Part shown: piece by piece, positions 17,045-26,864 of the stretch | How positions within the stretch are numbered: the first letter of the stretch is position 1 | How the letters are laid out: every line of letters begins with the position of its first letter | Origin: Candidatus Zhuqueibacterota bacterium | GTDB taxonomy: Bacteria; Zhuqueibacterota; Zhuqueibacteria; Residuimicrobiales; Oceaniaggregativiventaceae | Direction of reading: 5' to 3' | Assembly (NCBI GenBank): GCA_014728085.1 | Contig: WJMF01000154.1 | Span: 1 to 64,000, forward strand | DNA length: 64,000 nt | The notes under the pieces: generated by a model | What the model saw: only the letters and a program-made list of their open reading frames with translations | What the model was told of the DNA's origin: nothing | Database searches by the model: none | Translations under genes and position numbers: made by a program

Positions 17045-19453
17045 CTATAAAGAAACGCCGGGACGCTTAACAATCTCAATCACTTCATCGCCTTTTGCAA
17101 TGGATGCTACTGGTAAACCCTGGGATGCTCGGCTCATAATTTTTATGTCTTTAATTTTGACCCGTTTTTGTCTTCCTTTTTTGGTGATTAAAATGCATCG
17201 ACTCTTGTCCGTTGTCTCAATAACATCGATAACATGTCCAACCTTTGGAGAAACTTTATAATTAATTATACCTTTGCCGCCCCGTCCTATCAAAGAATAT
17301 TCAGCGAGATCACTTTTCTTTCCATATCCTGTCCGCGTAACCGAGAAAATCTCTGATTTGGTGTGCTTTATTGCAAAGGCATTTACAATAAAATCATCCT
17401 TGTCAACATTCATACCTCTGATGCCGCCGGCCGAAAGTCCCATATCTCTGATGTCCTGTTCGGAAAAACGAATCGCTTTGCCATTCGTGCTGGCCAGCAA
17501 AACTTCATTTTCTCCGGTGGTCAGAAACGCGGCGGACAGTTTATCGCCGGATTTGATTTGAATAGCGGTCAAGCCCCCATCTGATTTGCGATTGAATTGA
17601 TCCAGCCGGGACCTTTTAACCAGACCATTGCGCGTGGCAAAAAAGATGAAATGCTTGTCGTCAAAAGCCGGAATTTCGATATATCCGACAATTTTATCCT
17701 TACTATTGAGCAATTTCTGAATCGATATTCCACCATTGGATGTCGATGCCAAAGGTATATAACTCGACCGTGCCGTATAACATTTCCCCCCCTCATCAAA
17801 AAACAGGATATAATTGCTGTTCGAAGAGGTAAAGGCATACTTTACAAAGTCGTTCTGATCAGAACGTTTCAAACTATCGGAGGAGGCTTTATACTCCATT
17901 TCGGTAAACCGTCGCCCGACCCATTTATGCGTGAGGGTTATAACAACTCTTTCTTCGCTTGTCATTTGTTGTTTTGCTTTGCTCTTCTTCTCAAAGATGC
18001 GTGTTTTTCTCAAATCTCCGTATTTCTCCTTCAGAGCCAAAAGCTCATCCTTTATTAATTGCATGCGAAGCTTTTTACTTGAGAGCAAAGACTTTAATTT
18101 TTGTATGAGTTTAATAAGCTGTAAGTATTCTTCCTCGATTTTCTTGCGTTCCAGTCCGGTTAATTTTTGTAAACGCATATCCAGAATTGCCTGAGCCTGA
18201 ATCTCGCTTAATTTAAATTTTTTCTCCAAATTCGTTCTGGCGGTTTCTATGGTTCGGGATCTTTTTATCGTCGCAATAATTTCGTCGATATTATCGAGAG
18301 CGATTTTTAGTCCTTCCAAAATATGGGCTCTGGCTTCCGCTTTTTCCAGATCGAATTTCAGGCGACGCAAAACCACCGTGTGGCGGTGTTTAATAAATTC
18401 GGATAACATCTCTTTGATATTCAGAATCCGGGGCTGTCCATCCACCAGAGCCAGGAGAATAACACCAAAGGTGGTTTGCATTTGGGTCTGTTTATAGAGA
18501 CTGTTTAACAGATTATTGGTATTGACCCCTTTTCGCAATTCCATAACGATGCGCATGCCTTCACGATCGGATTCATCGCGAATTTCGGTAATCCCCTCGA
18601 TTTTTTTGTTTCGAACCATGCTGGCGGTTCGCTCGATCAAACTGCTTTTGTTGACCTGATAGGGAATTTCGGTAACGATAAGACGCTGACGGCCTCCTCT
18701 TATATCCTCTATGTGCGCTTTTGCCCGCAGAATAAGCTTGCCACGACCGCTTTTGAAATAGGAATAGATTTCCTCCTTGTTGATGATAATGCCGCCGGTG
18801 GGAAAATCCGCTCCCTGCAGGTGGGTTATCAAATCCCGAAGCCTAATCCCCGGTTTGTCGATCATGGCGGCACAGGCATCTATGACTTCATTCAGATTGT
18901 GAGGAGGAATATTGGTTGCCATCCCAACAGCAATTCCGGATGCGCCGTTGACCAGCAATGTGGGTAGCAATGACGGCAATACTGATGGTTCTTTTAACGT
19001 TTCATCAAAGTTGGGTACAAAAGGAACCGTTTCTTTTTCGATATCCTTTAGAACCTCTTCCGCGATCGGAGCCAGCCGGGCTTCTGTATATCGCATGGCA
19101 GCCGGAGAATCTCCGTCAACAGAACCAAAATTTCCCTGTCCATCTACCAGGGGATAGCGCAATGAAAAAGGTTGCACCATTCTGACCATGGTATCGTATA
19201 CAGCGGAATCACCATGTGGGTGATATTTACCCAATACCTCGCCGACGATTCGGGCGCTTTTTTTATAGGGAGAATTCGGCCGCAAGCCCAATTCCATCAT
19301 ACCAAACAATACCCGTCTGTGGACGGGTTTGAGTCCATCCCTGACATCGGGAAGCGCGCGCGCAACGATTACAGACATTGAATAATCAATGTATGAATTG
19401 CGCATCTCTTCTTCTATTAAAACAGGAATGATTTTATTACCGTTGATTACCAT
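17045..19453 (-). CDS. gyrA: DNA gyrase subunit A
   Basis: Catalytic breakage-reunion subunit of gyrase, 802 residues. The active-site Tyr lies in [16 protein letters not shown]. The quinolone-determining region reads [16 protein letters not shown], with the usual Ser and Asp positions unmutated. A coiled-coil tower follows (about 330-490). The C-terminal DNA-wrapping beta-pinwheel contains a GyrA-box, GRGGKGI, which separates it from topoisomerase IV ParC. It lies 22 bp downstream of gyrB, reading away from the origin. Confidence 0.97.
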   Translation of the reverse strand: MVINGNKIIPVLIEEEMRNSYIDYSMSVIVARALPDVRDGLKPVHRRVLFGMMELGLRPNSPYKKSARIVGEVLGKYHPHGDSAVYDTMVRMVQPFSLRYPLVDGQGNFGSVDGDSPAAMRYTEARLAPIAEEVLKDIEKETVPFVPNFDETLKEPSVLPSLLPTLLVNGASGIAVGMATNIPPHNLNEVIDACAAMIDKPGIRLRDLITHLQGADFPTGGIIINKEEIYSYFKSGRGKLILRAKAHIEDIRGGRQRLIVTEIPYQVNKSSLIERTASMVRNKKIEGITEIRDESDREGMRIVMELRKGVNTNNLLNSLYKQTQMQTTFGVILLALVDGQPRILNIKEMLSEFIKHRHTVVLRRLKFDLEKAEARAHILEGLKIALDNIDEIIATIKRSRTIETARTNLEKKFKLSEIQAQAILDMRLQKLTGLERKKIEEEYLQLIKLIQKLKSLLSSKKLRMQLIKDELLALKEKYGDLRKTRIFEKKSKAKQQMTSEERVVITLTHKWVGRRFTEMEYKASSDSLKRSDQNDFVKYAFTSSNSNYILFFDEGGKCYTARSSYIPLASTSNGGISIQKLLNSKDKIVGYIEIPAFDDKHFIFFATRNGLVKRSRLDQFNRKSDGGLTAIQIKSGDKLSAAFLTTGENEVLLASTNGKAIRFSEQDIRDMGLSAGGIRGMNVDKDDFIVNAFAIKHTKSEIFSVTRTGYGKKSDLAEYSLIGRGGKGIINYKVSPKVGHVIDVIETTDKSRCILITKKGRQKRVKIKDIKIMSRASQGLPVASIAKGDEVIEIVKRPGVSL

Positions 19454-19475
19454 TTCTCACTCGCTCTATATTCGA

Positions 19476-21395
19476 TCAGACATCTAAATTGCGGACGTAT
19501 TTGGCATTTTCTTCAATAAATTTCCTGCGCGGCTCGACATTGTCTCCCATTAGGGTTGAGAAGGTGTGATCTGCTTCAAAAGCCTCTTCAATAGTCACTC
19601 TCAAAAGCGTTCTGCCATCCGGGTCCATGGTGGTTCTCCATAGCTGTTCCGGATTCATTTCCCCCAAACCTTTATAGCGCTGAACGTTAACCTTGTTTTT
19701 TGCCGATGCAGTCAGGCTTTTATAGACTTTTTCTCGTTCTTCTTCATCATAAACATAATGTTCGCTGTTTCCGGCCCAGATTCTGTACAACGGGGGTTGC
19801 GCGATGTAAAGATGACCCTGTTCAATCAATGTACGCATATGGCGAAAGAAAAAGGTCAACAAAAGGGTTCTTATATGAGCACCATCGACATCGGCATCGG
19901 TCATGATAATGATCTTGTTATAGCGCACTTTTTCTATATCAAAATCAGACCGCCCTATTCCCGTACCCAGAGCGGAGACAATTGTCCGTATTTCTTCATT
20001 GGAAAGCATCTTTTCCACACTGCGCCTTTCAACGTTGAGAATTTTTCCCCGCAGAGGTAAAATAGCCTGAAAACGACGGTTTCTACCCTGTTTGGCGCTG
20101 CCGCCGGCTGAATCCCCTTCGACCAAAAATATTTCTGTATTCTCCTTGTTCTGAATTGAACAATCTGCAAGTTTACCGGGCAGCGTATCATTTTCGAGTG
20201 CGGATTTTCTCCTGGTTAATTCCTTTGCCTTGCGCGCAGCCTCTCTTGATTTGGCCGAGGATTTGCATTTCTCGATAATTTTACGGCCGATGGAGGTGTT
20301 TTTCTCCAAATAAAGAGAGAGTTTTTCATTTACAATTCCCTCCACAATCCCCTTTACCTCGCTGTTACCGAGCTTGGTTTTGGTTTGTCCCTCAAATTGA
20401 GGATCGGCCACCTTGCAGCTTATAACCGCTGTCAATCCCTCCCTGACATCTTCACCGATAATATTGGGGTCTTTACCTTTTAATAATTTATTTTTAATTG
20501 CAAACTGATTCAAACTACGGGTTAAAGCGGTTTTAAAACCGACAAGATGCGAACCCCCTTCTATGGTATGGATATTATTAACATAGGAATAGATATTTTC
20601 CGTATAGCTATCATTATAGGAGAATGCCACTTCAACAGGGACCCTGTCTCTTTCAGCTGAAAAATAGACCGGTTTGCGTATGACAGGATTGCGTCCCTGA
20701 TCCAGATACTGGATAAATTCCAACAATCCACCCCGGTAGCGAAACGTTTCCTGCTTTCCGCTTTTTTCCTCCTGAATAGCAATCTTTAATTCACTGTTTA
20801 AAAAAGCAAGCTCTCGAAGGCGCTCCGAAATAATATGAAAACTGAAATTTCGTTTTTTAAATATCTCACCATCCGGAAGAAAAGTAATCTTTGTGCCTGT
20901 TGTTTTTCTTCTCCCAACCGTTTTTATCGATGTGACCGGTATCCCCCGCTCATATTCCTGCCGGTATACCTTTCCATCTCTGGAAACTTCCGCAACCAGC
21001 CATTCTGACAGGGCATTGACAACTGAAACCCCTACTCCATGTAATCCGCCGGAAACCTTGTAGGCTTTTTTATCAAATTTACCGCCGGCATGTAAAACCG
21101 TCATGACGATTTCAAGGGCCGATCTTTGTTGATCGGGATGAATATCGACGGGAATTCCTCTGCCGTTATCCTTTACCGTTACAGAACTATCTTTATTAAT
21201 GATAACCTCAATGGAATTGCAATAACCGGCCAACGCTTCGTCAATACTGTTATCAACCACTTCGTTGACCAGGTGATGAAGTCCTCGAATGGATACATCA
21301 CCTATATACATTGCCGGTCGCCGCCTTACAGCTTCCAGTCCTTTGAGAATTTGAATCTGACTTGCATCATAGGTGTCGATTGTTTTTTGCGCCAT
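19476..21395 (-). CDS. gyrB: DNA gyrase subunit B
   Basis: ATPase subunit of gyrase, 639 residues, the short form without the long insert of enterobacterial GyrB. The GHKL ATPase motifs are visible: EVVDNSIDEALAG, DNGRGIPVDIHP and GGLHGVGVSVVNALS. The TOPRIM region shows EGDSAGGSAKQGR and the metal-binding DADVDGAHIRTLLL. The tail RYKGLGEMNPEQLWRTTMDP is standard. It is cotranscribed between the dciA-like gene and gyrA. Confidence 0.97.
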   Translation of the reverse strand: MAQKTIDTYDASQIQILKGLEAVRRRPAMYIGDVSIRGLHHLVNEVVDNSIDEALAGYCNSIEVIINKDSSVTVKDNGRGIPVDIHPDQQRSALEIVMTVLHAGGKFDKKAYKVSGGLHGVGVSVVNALSEWLVAEVSRDGKVYRQEYERGIPVTSIKTVGRRKTTGTKITFLPDGEIFKKRNFSFHIISERLRELAFLNSELKIAIQEEKSGKQETFRYRGGLLEFIQYLDQGRNPVIRKPVYFSAERDRVPVEVAFSYNDSYTENIYSYVNNIHTIEGGSHLVGFKTALTRSLNQFAIKNKLLKGKDPNIIGEDVREGLTAVISCKVADPQFEGQTKTKLGNSEVKGIVEGIVNEKLSLYLEKNTSIGRKIIEKCKSSAKSREAARKAKELTRRKSALENDTLPGKLADCSIQNKENTEIFLVEGDSAGGSAKQGRNRRFQAILPLRGKILNVERRSVEKMLSNEEIRTIVSALGTGIGRSDFDIEKVRYNKIIIMTDADVDGAHIRTLLLTFFFRHMRTLIEQGHLYIAQPPLYRIWAGNSEHYVYDEEEREKVYKSLTASAKNKVNVQRYKGLGEMNPEQLWRTTMDPDGRTLLRVTIEEAFEADHTFSTLMGDNVEPRRKFIEENAKYVRNLDV

Positions 21396-21404
21396 AAGCC
21401 TCTT

Positions 21405-21680
21405 TCAAATAAATCTGATGTCCTGAATGATGTTTTTACCGAACAGTTGATTAATTTTTTCTATAATCTGCGGTTTTTGCATCATTAATTCTGTTTTCCA
21501 AACCGACCTTTTTACTTTAACAATCAGGGTTTTTCCTTCGATCCGCCTGGCCTCTGAAATTTTGCCTATGTTGTTTCCCACTACGTCTGGCCATTTTTCC
21601 ACAACCCGGCATTTTTCTACTTTTTCATCGATTCCATAGGCTTTAAAGAGATCGCTTAATGTTTGATTTATATGCTTCAT
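21405..21680 (-). CDS. dciA: DciA-like helicase-loading protein (DUF721)
   Basis: Small 91-residue protein of the DUF721/DciA family. DciA promotes loading of the replicative helicase DnaB at the origin in bacteria lacking DnaC or DnaI. The KH-like core is seen in CRVVEKWPDVVGNNIG, IEGKTLIVKVKRSVWKTELMM and the end KINQLFGKNIIQDIRFI. The conserved Trp residues are present. The gene sits between recF and gyrB, a classical position for this family, with gaps of 6 and 9 bp. It implies that this organism uses the DciA route of helicase loading. Confidence 0.88.
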   Translation of the reverse strand: MKHINQTLSDLFKAYGIDEKVEKCRVVEKWPDVVGNNIGKISEARRIEGKTLIVKVKRSVWKTELMMQKPQIIEKINQLFGKNIIQDIRFI

Positions 21681-21686
21681 TGAATC

Positions 21687-22814
21687 CTATACACTGACAA
21701 CCGTTTTACCTTCTTTAACAATATATACTTTCTGCCTTTGATCGTTGATTTCGTTTTTCATAACATTCAGATCAAAGGTTGTACCGGTTATGAACATTTG
21801 GCTTGATGAAGAAAAAAGAACCAGCGCTTCCTTGACCCGCTCGATATCCAATTCCGAATAAAGATCATCCAGGAGCAAAATGGGTGACATTGAGGTTCTT
21901 TTTTGCAAGAGATTCGCTTCTGCAGCCTTTAGGCTGACCAGAGCGCTTTTATGTTCACCTCGCGATCCATAGCGTCGAAGATCTTTGTTATCTATATAAA
22001 AAACAAATTCATCCCGCTGAGGCCCTATTAAAGATGTACCTTGAAATTTTTCCTTTGCGTAATAATTTTCGCATTTTGTACGAAAATTAGCAATACTCTT
22101 TTCGCGATCCGGGCAAATTTCAACATCGGGCCTGTAGGCTATGCGAAAATCAGCACGGGATAGCGATATTTGACGGTAATAGGGTTTTATATACTCATTT
22201 ATCTCTTCCACAGCCTTATGCCTGGCCATGTTCAGCAAATATCCTTTCTGAATCAGCTGTTCTGTCCACACCTCGAGCTGTGGATGATGATTTCGAGACG
22301 GATGTTTGGAAATTTGCGACAGAATAAAATTGCGCTGTTTCAATATTTTTTCATATTCTTTCAAATGCTGCAGATAGACAGTTGAACATTGACACAAAAG
22401 AATATTAAAAAATCTTCGCCGCTGAGCCGGAGGACCATTGGTAATAGAATGATCATCTGCGGATAAAATAATTACCGGAAATTGTCCGATCAGTCGGGAC
22501 AGGGGTAACAGCCGCTTGTTATTGCTCTTATAAACTTTGCCTTCTTTTTTGCTGTAGCTTAGTGCATTTTTAATATCTAAATCATTCCGATCGAACCATC
22601 CCTCAAGATAGTACTGATCCCCCTGTAAGGGAATAAGGTCGGAGTCATCTCTGCTTTTAAAACTGCGCGCCAAACACAGACAGTATATCGACTCGAGAAT
22701 ATTTGTTTTACCTTGGCCATTATCGCCAAAAAAATAATTTTTTTGGCGATCGAATTCGAGTTTAAGATCTGAAAGATTGCGGAACGCATGGATATGCAGC
22801 GATTTTAGAATCAT
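21687..22814 (-). CDS. recF: DNA replication and repair protein RecF
   Basis: SMC-like ABC ATPase acting in the RecFOR pathway, loading RecA at single-strand gaps. The 375 residues include the start MILKSLHIHAFRNL, Walker A GDNGQGKTNILESIY, the signature-type segment GSRGEHKSALVSLK, and Walker B LLLDDLYSELD. Its start overlaps the dnaN stop by 4 bp, indicating translational coupling. Confidence 0.96.
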   Translation of the reverse strand: MILKSLHIHAFRNLSDLKLEFDRQKNYFFGDNGQGKTNILESIYCLCLARSFKSRDDSDLIPLQGDQYYLEGWFDRNDLDIKNALSYSKKEGKVYKSNNKRLLPLSRLIGQFPVIILSADDHSITNGPPAQRRRFFNILLCQCSTVYLQHLKEYEKILKQRNFILSQISKHPSRNHHPQLEVWTEQLIQKGYLLNMARHKAVEEINEYIKPYYRQISLSRADFRIAYRPDVEICPDREKSIANFRTKCENYYAKEKFQGTSLIGPQRDEFVFYIDNKDLRRYGSRGEHKSALVSLKAAEANLLQKRTSMSPILLLDDLYSELDIERVKEALVLFSSSSQMFITGTTFDLNVMKNEINDQRQKVYIVKEGKTVVSV

Positions 22815-24004
22815 TCTTCGGTTTCAGTTTCCGTCGCTTCCGTTTCTTCCTCTTCTGCTTCGTCTGTACTTTCACCAGTTTCTTCATTCAGTCGAATCGG
22901 CATTAACAACATAATATGATTCTCATTTTCATTTTGTTCGGCTGGATAGATAATGGCTGAACTCAGACTATCTTTGACTTCAAAAATCACGTCTTCATGT
23001 TCTATATGTCTCAGAACATCCATTAAATAATTTGAATTATAACCGATATGAAGGGATTCATCGGTAAAAGAGGCATCAATGGTCTCCTTGCCCTCGGCGC
23101 CAAATTCAATATCTTCAGAACGAATGGTCATTTGATTTTTACTGATAATCAACCTCACCTGATGCGTGAGTGAGCTTGAAAAAATGGAAACCCGGCGCAG
23201 GGTTGAAATAAATAAATCCTTGTTGACCTGTAATTTTTGGTTATTATCTTTGGGAATAACGCGGTCATAATTCGGATACGTACCGTTGATCAATTTGGAA
23301 TAAATGACGCTTTTATCCATATTGAAAACGATATGATCTTCACCGATACGAATGGAGATGCTTTCCTGCTTTTCCGGATCTGCGTTTCTCAAAAGCAGAT
23401 TCAGAGTTTTTGTCGGGATGATCATATTTTTTTGTAAATCCTCCGGCCCTTCAAAATCAGACAGGATGATCTTAGACAAACGGTGTCCGTCTGTGGCGAC
23501 AAAACGCAATTCATTGGCGAGCATTTCCATGTTGATTCCGGTCAGGGCAGGACGCAATTCATCCATAGAAACGGCAAAAATAGTTTGATTTGTCATTCTG
23601 ACCAAAACATCGGTTGCCATATCAAACTCAAAGCCATCCTCTTCCACATTCACTTTGGGAAAATCTTCTTTTGGTTGAGTGGAAATTTTGTACTCGCCTT
23701 TTTCGGTTTTTAAAACCAGTTTATTTCCTGATTCGGTATACAGGGTTAGGGGAATATCCGGTAATTCCCGAACGATATCCGCCAGAATTTTAGCAGGCAC
23801 AGCCACTGTACCATCCTCTGTTCCGTCAACCTCGATCAATGTTTTGATGGAAATTTCGAGATCAGTACCCATAAGGGATAACTGATTACCATCCAAATCA
23901 AGCAAAATACAGGTTAAAACGGAAATGGTGGTTTTTTGCGGTACAACACCAATTACTTTGTTCAAGGAATCGTGAAAAACAGATTTTGAAATTGAAAAAT
24001 TCAT
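22811..24004 (-). CDS. dnaN: DNA polymerase III beta subunit (sliding clamp)
   Basis: Ring-forming processivity clamp, about 397 residues. The ATG at 24004 is preferred over 24019, because the five extra codons of the longer frame contain the GGGAGGA ribosome binding site. Three clamp domains are visible, for example FSISKSVFHDSLNKVIGVV at the start, ATDGHRLSK in the middle and IMLLMPIRL as the usual C-terminal end. An odd Glu/Thr-rich acidic tail of about 26 residues follows this normal end and would extend from the partner-binding face. The position between dnaA and recF is canonical. Confidence 0.96.
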   Translation of the reverse strand: MNFSISKSVFHDSLNKVIGVVPQKTTISVLTCILLDLDGNQLSLMGTDLEISIKTLIEVDGTEDGTVAVPAKILADIVRELPDIPLTLYTESGNKLVLKTEKGEYKISTQPKEDFPKVNVEEDGFEFDMATDVLVRMTNQTIFAVSMDELRPALTGINMEMLANELRFVATDGHRLSKIILSDFEGPEDLQKNMIIPTKTLNLLLRNADPEKQESISIRIGEDHIVFNMDKSVIYSKLINGTYPNYDRVIPKDNNQKLQVNKDLFISTLRRVSIFSSSLTHQVRLIISKNQMTIRSEDIEFGAEGKETIDASFTDESLHIGYNSNYLMDVLRHIEHEDVIFEVKDSLSSAIIYPAEQNENENHIMLLMPIRLNEETGESTDEAEEEETEATETETEE

Positions 24005-24064
24005 AAAACTTCCTCCCATGGGATCATAAACCAGAAATTAGACAAATCAAAGAAAATTTTCAAG

Positions 24065-24319
24065 TACTTTATATCTATATAATATATTTAAAAAAAGAGT
24101 AATAGATATAGAAGCTGTGGATATGTTGAAAACATGTAAAAAAATGATATATCTTGTTGTTTTTTCTTGTTAAAAATTATTTTTTAATCAACATTTATAT
24201 GTGAATGAACTGTTGGTAACATGCCTTTTTTACACAACATTATTTAAAGCATTAATGTTTGGTGGATAAAGAGCCACTTTTCCACAAGTTTTATACACTT
24301 TATCAACTCTTTATTCACA
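24065..24319. other. Probable replication origin core in the dnaA-dnaN gap
   Basis: The 315 bp between dnaN and dnaA hold four DnaA-box-like nonamers, each one base off TTATCCACA: 24116-24124 (minus), 24261-24269 (minus), 24278-24286 (plus) and 24311-24319 (plus). The box at 24116 is followed, reading on the minus strand towards dnaN, by a short GC step (24112-24115) and then a DnaA-trio-like run (plus-strand TAATAGATATAG at 24100-24111). A nearly pure A/T stretch comes next (24067-24098). That order (box, GC, trios, AT-rich) is the basal unwinding arrangement described for Bacillus subtilis, in the same dnaA-dnaN gap. Function is inferred. Confidence 0.65.
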
Positions 24320-25669
24320 TTATAATTGAGAAATTTCAATTTTATTTTTTATTTTTTCCACAGCTTCGCCAATAGCAATATCTCTGTTAATCAGTTCTTC
24401 AATGGTATTGATTGCATGTATCACCGTGCTGTGATCCCTGCCGCCAAAATGAAGCCCTATGGTTTTAAGAGAACTATCCGTTAATTTTTTGCACAGATAC
24501 ATGCATATTTGTCTTGCCTGTGCAATTTCTTTTTTTCTGGTTTTTGCTCTTAATTGGTCTTCAGGAAAACCAAAATATTCTGCGGTTGCCTTTTGAATAA
24601 TTTCTATGCTGATTGCCTTGCTCTTTTTTATACAGACATCACGTAAAACCCGTTTGGACAATTCGATGGTTATATCCTCTCCATTTAGAGAAGCGTATGC
24701 GAGCAGGCGAATCAATGCTCCCTCCAGCTCTCTAATGTTTGAGGTAATGTGGGTGGCAATAAAATGAAAAATATCCCCCGGTAACTCTATACCATTTTCT
24801 TCTGCTTTTCGCTGTAAAATTGCTTGTCTGGTTTCGAGGTCCGGTGGCTGAATATCCACAACCAGCCCCCATTGGAATCTGGATATCAAACGTTCCTCCA
24901 TGCCTTGTAATTCTTTTGGCGGGCGGTCGGAAGACAAGACGATTTGCTTTCCCTTTTGGTGTAGAGTATTAAAGGTATGAAAAAATTCCTCCTGGGTTCT
25001 TTCTTTATTGGCAAAAAATTGTATATCATCCACCAGCAAAAGATCTACGTTTCGATAAATATCGCTAAACTCGGTGGTTTTATTCTTTTGAATACTGTTG
25101 ATAAAATCCATTGTGAATCTTTCGCTGTCGACGTAGAGGACTCGATGCGAGTTGGTTTCATATTTTGCCAAATTGCCTATTGCCTGAATGAGATGTGTTT
25201 TTCCCAATCCGACACCACCATATACGACCAACGGGTTAAAGGTTGTTTTCCCTGGTGATTTTCCTACGGCTGTGGCTGCGGCCTTGGCGAATTTGTTGCT
25301 TTCTCCTTCGACAAAACTATCAAATGTGTAGCGATCGCTGAGGTTATCTCGAACATTATCCTGGGGTGCTTTGGTTTTTTTTAAAGACGGAAGCTGTACC
25401 GGATCCATAGTTGAATCCATTAAAATAGAATAGAGAAGCTTATAATCAGACCCCAGTATTTGCTGAATCGCTTCATTGAGCACAGTGCTATAATGTTGTT
25501 CCAGCCATTCATAGAAAAATTGACTTGGTACCTGAATCGTAATTGCGCTGTTTTCGATTTTGAGGGGTTTGATAGGTTTAAACCAGGTAACAAAGCTATT
25601 TGAATTTGTATTTTCTTTAACAATTTGTAAAACCTGGCCCCAGGCTTTTTCAGCATCCATTTGCCCCAT
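24320..25669 (-). CDS. dnaA: Chromosomal replication initiator DnaA
   Basis: AAA+ initiator that binds DnaA boxes and melts the origin, 449 residues. Domain I (about 1-85) contains SFVTWFKPIKPL and FFYEWLEQHY. The AAA+ domain has Walker A GGVGLGKTHLIQAIGN, Walker B LLLVDDIQFF and the sensor segment RFQWGLVVDIQPPDLETR. Domain IV shows the DNA-binding signature GGRDHSTVIHAI. Both flanks carry DnaA boxes, so autoregulation is likely. The gene reads leftwards, with dnaN 315 bp downstream. Confidence 0.98.
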   Translation of the reverse strand: MGQMDAEKAWGQVLQIVKENTNSNSFVTWFKPIKPLKIENSAITIQVPSQFFYEWLEQHYSTVLNEAIQQILGSDYKLLYSILMDSTMDPVQLPSLKKTKAPQDNVRDNLSDRYTFDSFVEGESNKFAKAAATAVGKSPGKTTFNPLVVYGGVGLGKTHLIQAIGNLAKYETNSHRVLYVDSERFTMDFINSIQKNKTTEFSDIYRNVDLLLVDDIQFFANKERTQEEFFHTFNTLHQKGKQIVLSSDRPPKELQGMEERLISRFQWGLVVDIQPPDLETRQAILQRKAEENGIELPGDIFHFIATHITSNIRELEGALIRLLAYASLNGEDITIELSKRVLRDVCIKKSKAISIEIIQKATAEYFGFPEDQLRAKTRKKEIAQARQICMYLCKKLTDSSLKTIGLHFGGRDHSTVIHAINTIEELINRDIAIGEAVEKIKNKIEISQL

Positions 25670-25775
25670 AAGTACAATCCTTTATGTTAAATCCACATAT
25701 GACGTTATAATAAACAAGATATCAACATATTGTGTTATTCATAACAACAGTAACAATATTATAACAAAAACCGGC

Positions 25776-25945
25776 TTATCCACAAAAAAGACACTTATCC
25801 ACACAACCCCCAAAAAACAAAAACACAAAACAAATAACTGTAAAATAGTAAGTTAAAAAAGGCGGGAAAACGGAGTTATCAACACAAGAAAAAATGAGAT
25901 AAAGTTCATTTTAAAATGGTTAAACATAAAGTAAAGTTATCCACA
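25776..25945 (+). other. DnaA-box cluster upstream of dnaA (second origin subregion)
   Basis: The 447 bp between dnaA and rpmH contain no gene. They hold three perfect DnaA boxes TTATCCACA on the plus strand (25776-25784, 25795-25803, 25937-25945) and one near-match TTATCAACA (25876-25884). A GC cluster (GGCGGG, 25861-25866) and TAGTAAG (25846-25852) lie beside the near-match. The rest, especially 25970-26095, is very AT-rich. The dnaA promoter and the rpmH promoter should also lie here, but I could not assign hexamers with confidence. Together with the dnaA-dnaN boxes this suggests a bipartite oriC around dnaA. Confidence 0.8.
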
Positions 25946-26116
25946 AGTTACCAATTACTCCTCTTTCCTGTTAAAATTAGAGATTCACATCAGTAATGTC
26001 AAGATTAAAAATTGATTTTTAAATAAAATTCAAATAAATAAAAGGCTTGATTTTTTTATTCTTTTTTATTACTTTATATGGTTTTAAAAGAACTAAAATA
26101 ATGAGGATATAAGTAT

Positions 26117-26266
26117 ATGAAACGCACATTTCAACCCAGTCGCCGCAAACGCGTCAACAAGCATGGTTTTCGTGCGCGTATGGCCAGCGCCAATGGACGG
26201 CAGGTTCTTAAAAGACGCCGCGCCAAGGGACGAAAAAAATTGACTGTTAGTGATGAACGCAGATAA
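26117..26266 (+). CDS. rpmH: Ribosomal protein bL34
   Basis: A 49-residue, very basic protein. It starts [18 protein letters not shown] and continues [19 protein letters not shown], the invariant bL34 pattern. A few extra residues (TVSDERR) extend the usual end. It is the first gene of the rightward operon next to the origin and precedes rnpA by 6 bp, the standard bacterial order. Confidence 0.98.
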   Translation: MKRTFQPSRRKRVNKHGFRARMASANGRQVLKRRRAKGRKKLTVSDERR

Positions 26267-26272
26267 AGTCAA

Positions 26273-26632
26273 GTGAAACCGTTTGCTCTTCCAAAAGATG
26301 CAATCATAAAATCTCCTGTTGACTTTTATAAACATTATAAGGGCGGTAAAGTTTTCAAGGGTAAACTTTTTATTCTATTCATACGCAAATCTCCTTCTCA
26401 TAAGATCGGCTTTACCGTTGAAAAAGGTATAAAATCAGCCGTCAAAAGAAACAGAATCAAGAGAAAAAGTCGGGAAATATGGAGGCTTTACGCGCGTCAA
26501 TACCATCCCGTCTCTATGATCATGTTGGCCAGGGAGTCTGTCTTTTCTGCGTCCTTTATAGACCTAAGGAACGATTTTATTTCCATCATGACGAAGGTTC
26601 ATTTTTTTTATGAGAGAAAATGGTATGAATAG
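26273..26632 (+). CDS. rnpA: Ribonuclease P protein component
   Basis: Protein subunit that assists RNase P RNA in trimming tRNA 5' leaders; 119 residues from a GTG start 6 bp after rpmH. The family RNR motif is seen in [18 protein letters not shown], preceded by the beta-strand [17 protein letters not shown]. The position between rpmH and yidD is canonical. The 3' end overlaps yidD by 23 bp. The N-terminus ([24 protein letters not shown] in two parts) is normal. Confidence 0.95.
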   Translation: MKPFALPKDAIIKSPVDFYKHYKGGKVFKGKLFILFIRKSPSHKIGFTVEKGIKSAVKRNRIKRKSREIWRLYARQYHPVSMIMLARESVFSASFIDLRNDFISIMTKVHFFYERKWYE

Positions 26633-26843
26633 ATTTTTCAAAAAAAGTCTTATTTTTATTATTGTTTTCTACAAGCGCTTGTTATCCCCTTTGTTACCCA
26701 ATTCCTGCCGTTTCTATCCTTCCTGTTCATCTTATGCTATTCAGGCTATAGAAAAATACGGCGCTTTAAAGGGACTGTTGAAAAGTACCTGTCGCCTTTT
26801 ACGATGTAACCCCTTCTGCAAAGGAGGATATGACCCAGTATAA
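26610..26843 (+). CDS. yidD: Membrane protein insertion efficiency factor YidD
   Basis: Small 77-residue amphipathic protein that helps YidC-dependent membrane insertion. Family motifs are [20 protein letters not shown] and the tail [16 protein letters not shown], with all conserved Cys residues. Either the ATG at 26610 or the one at 26625 could be used; the latter gives MNRFFKKS. It overlaps rnpA and is followed by yidC after 21 bp. Confidence 0.95.
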   Translation: MRENGMNRFFKKSLIFIIVFYKRLLSPLLPNSCRFYPSCSSYAIQAIEKYGALKGLLKSTCRLLRCNPFCKGGYDPV

Positions 26844-26864
26844 ACAACGCGAGGATAAAGAATT

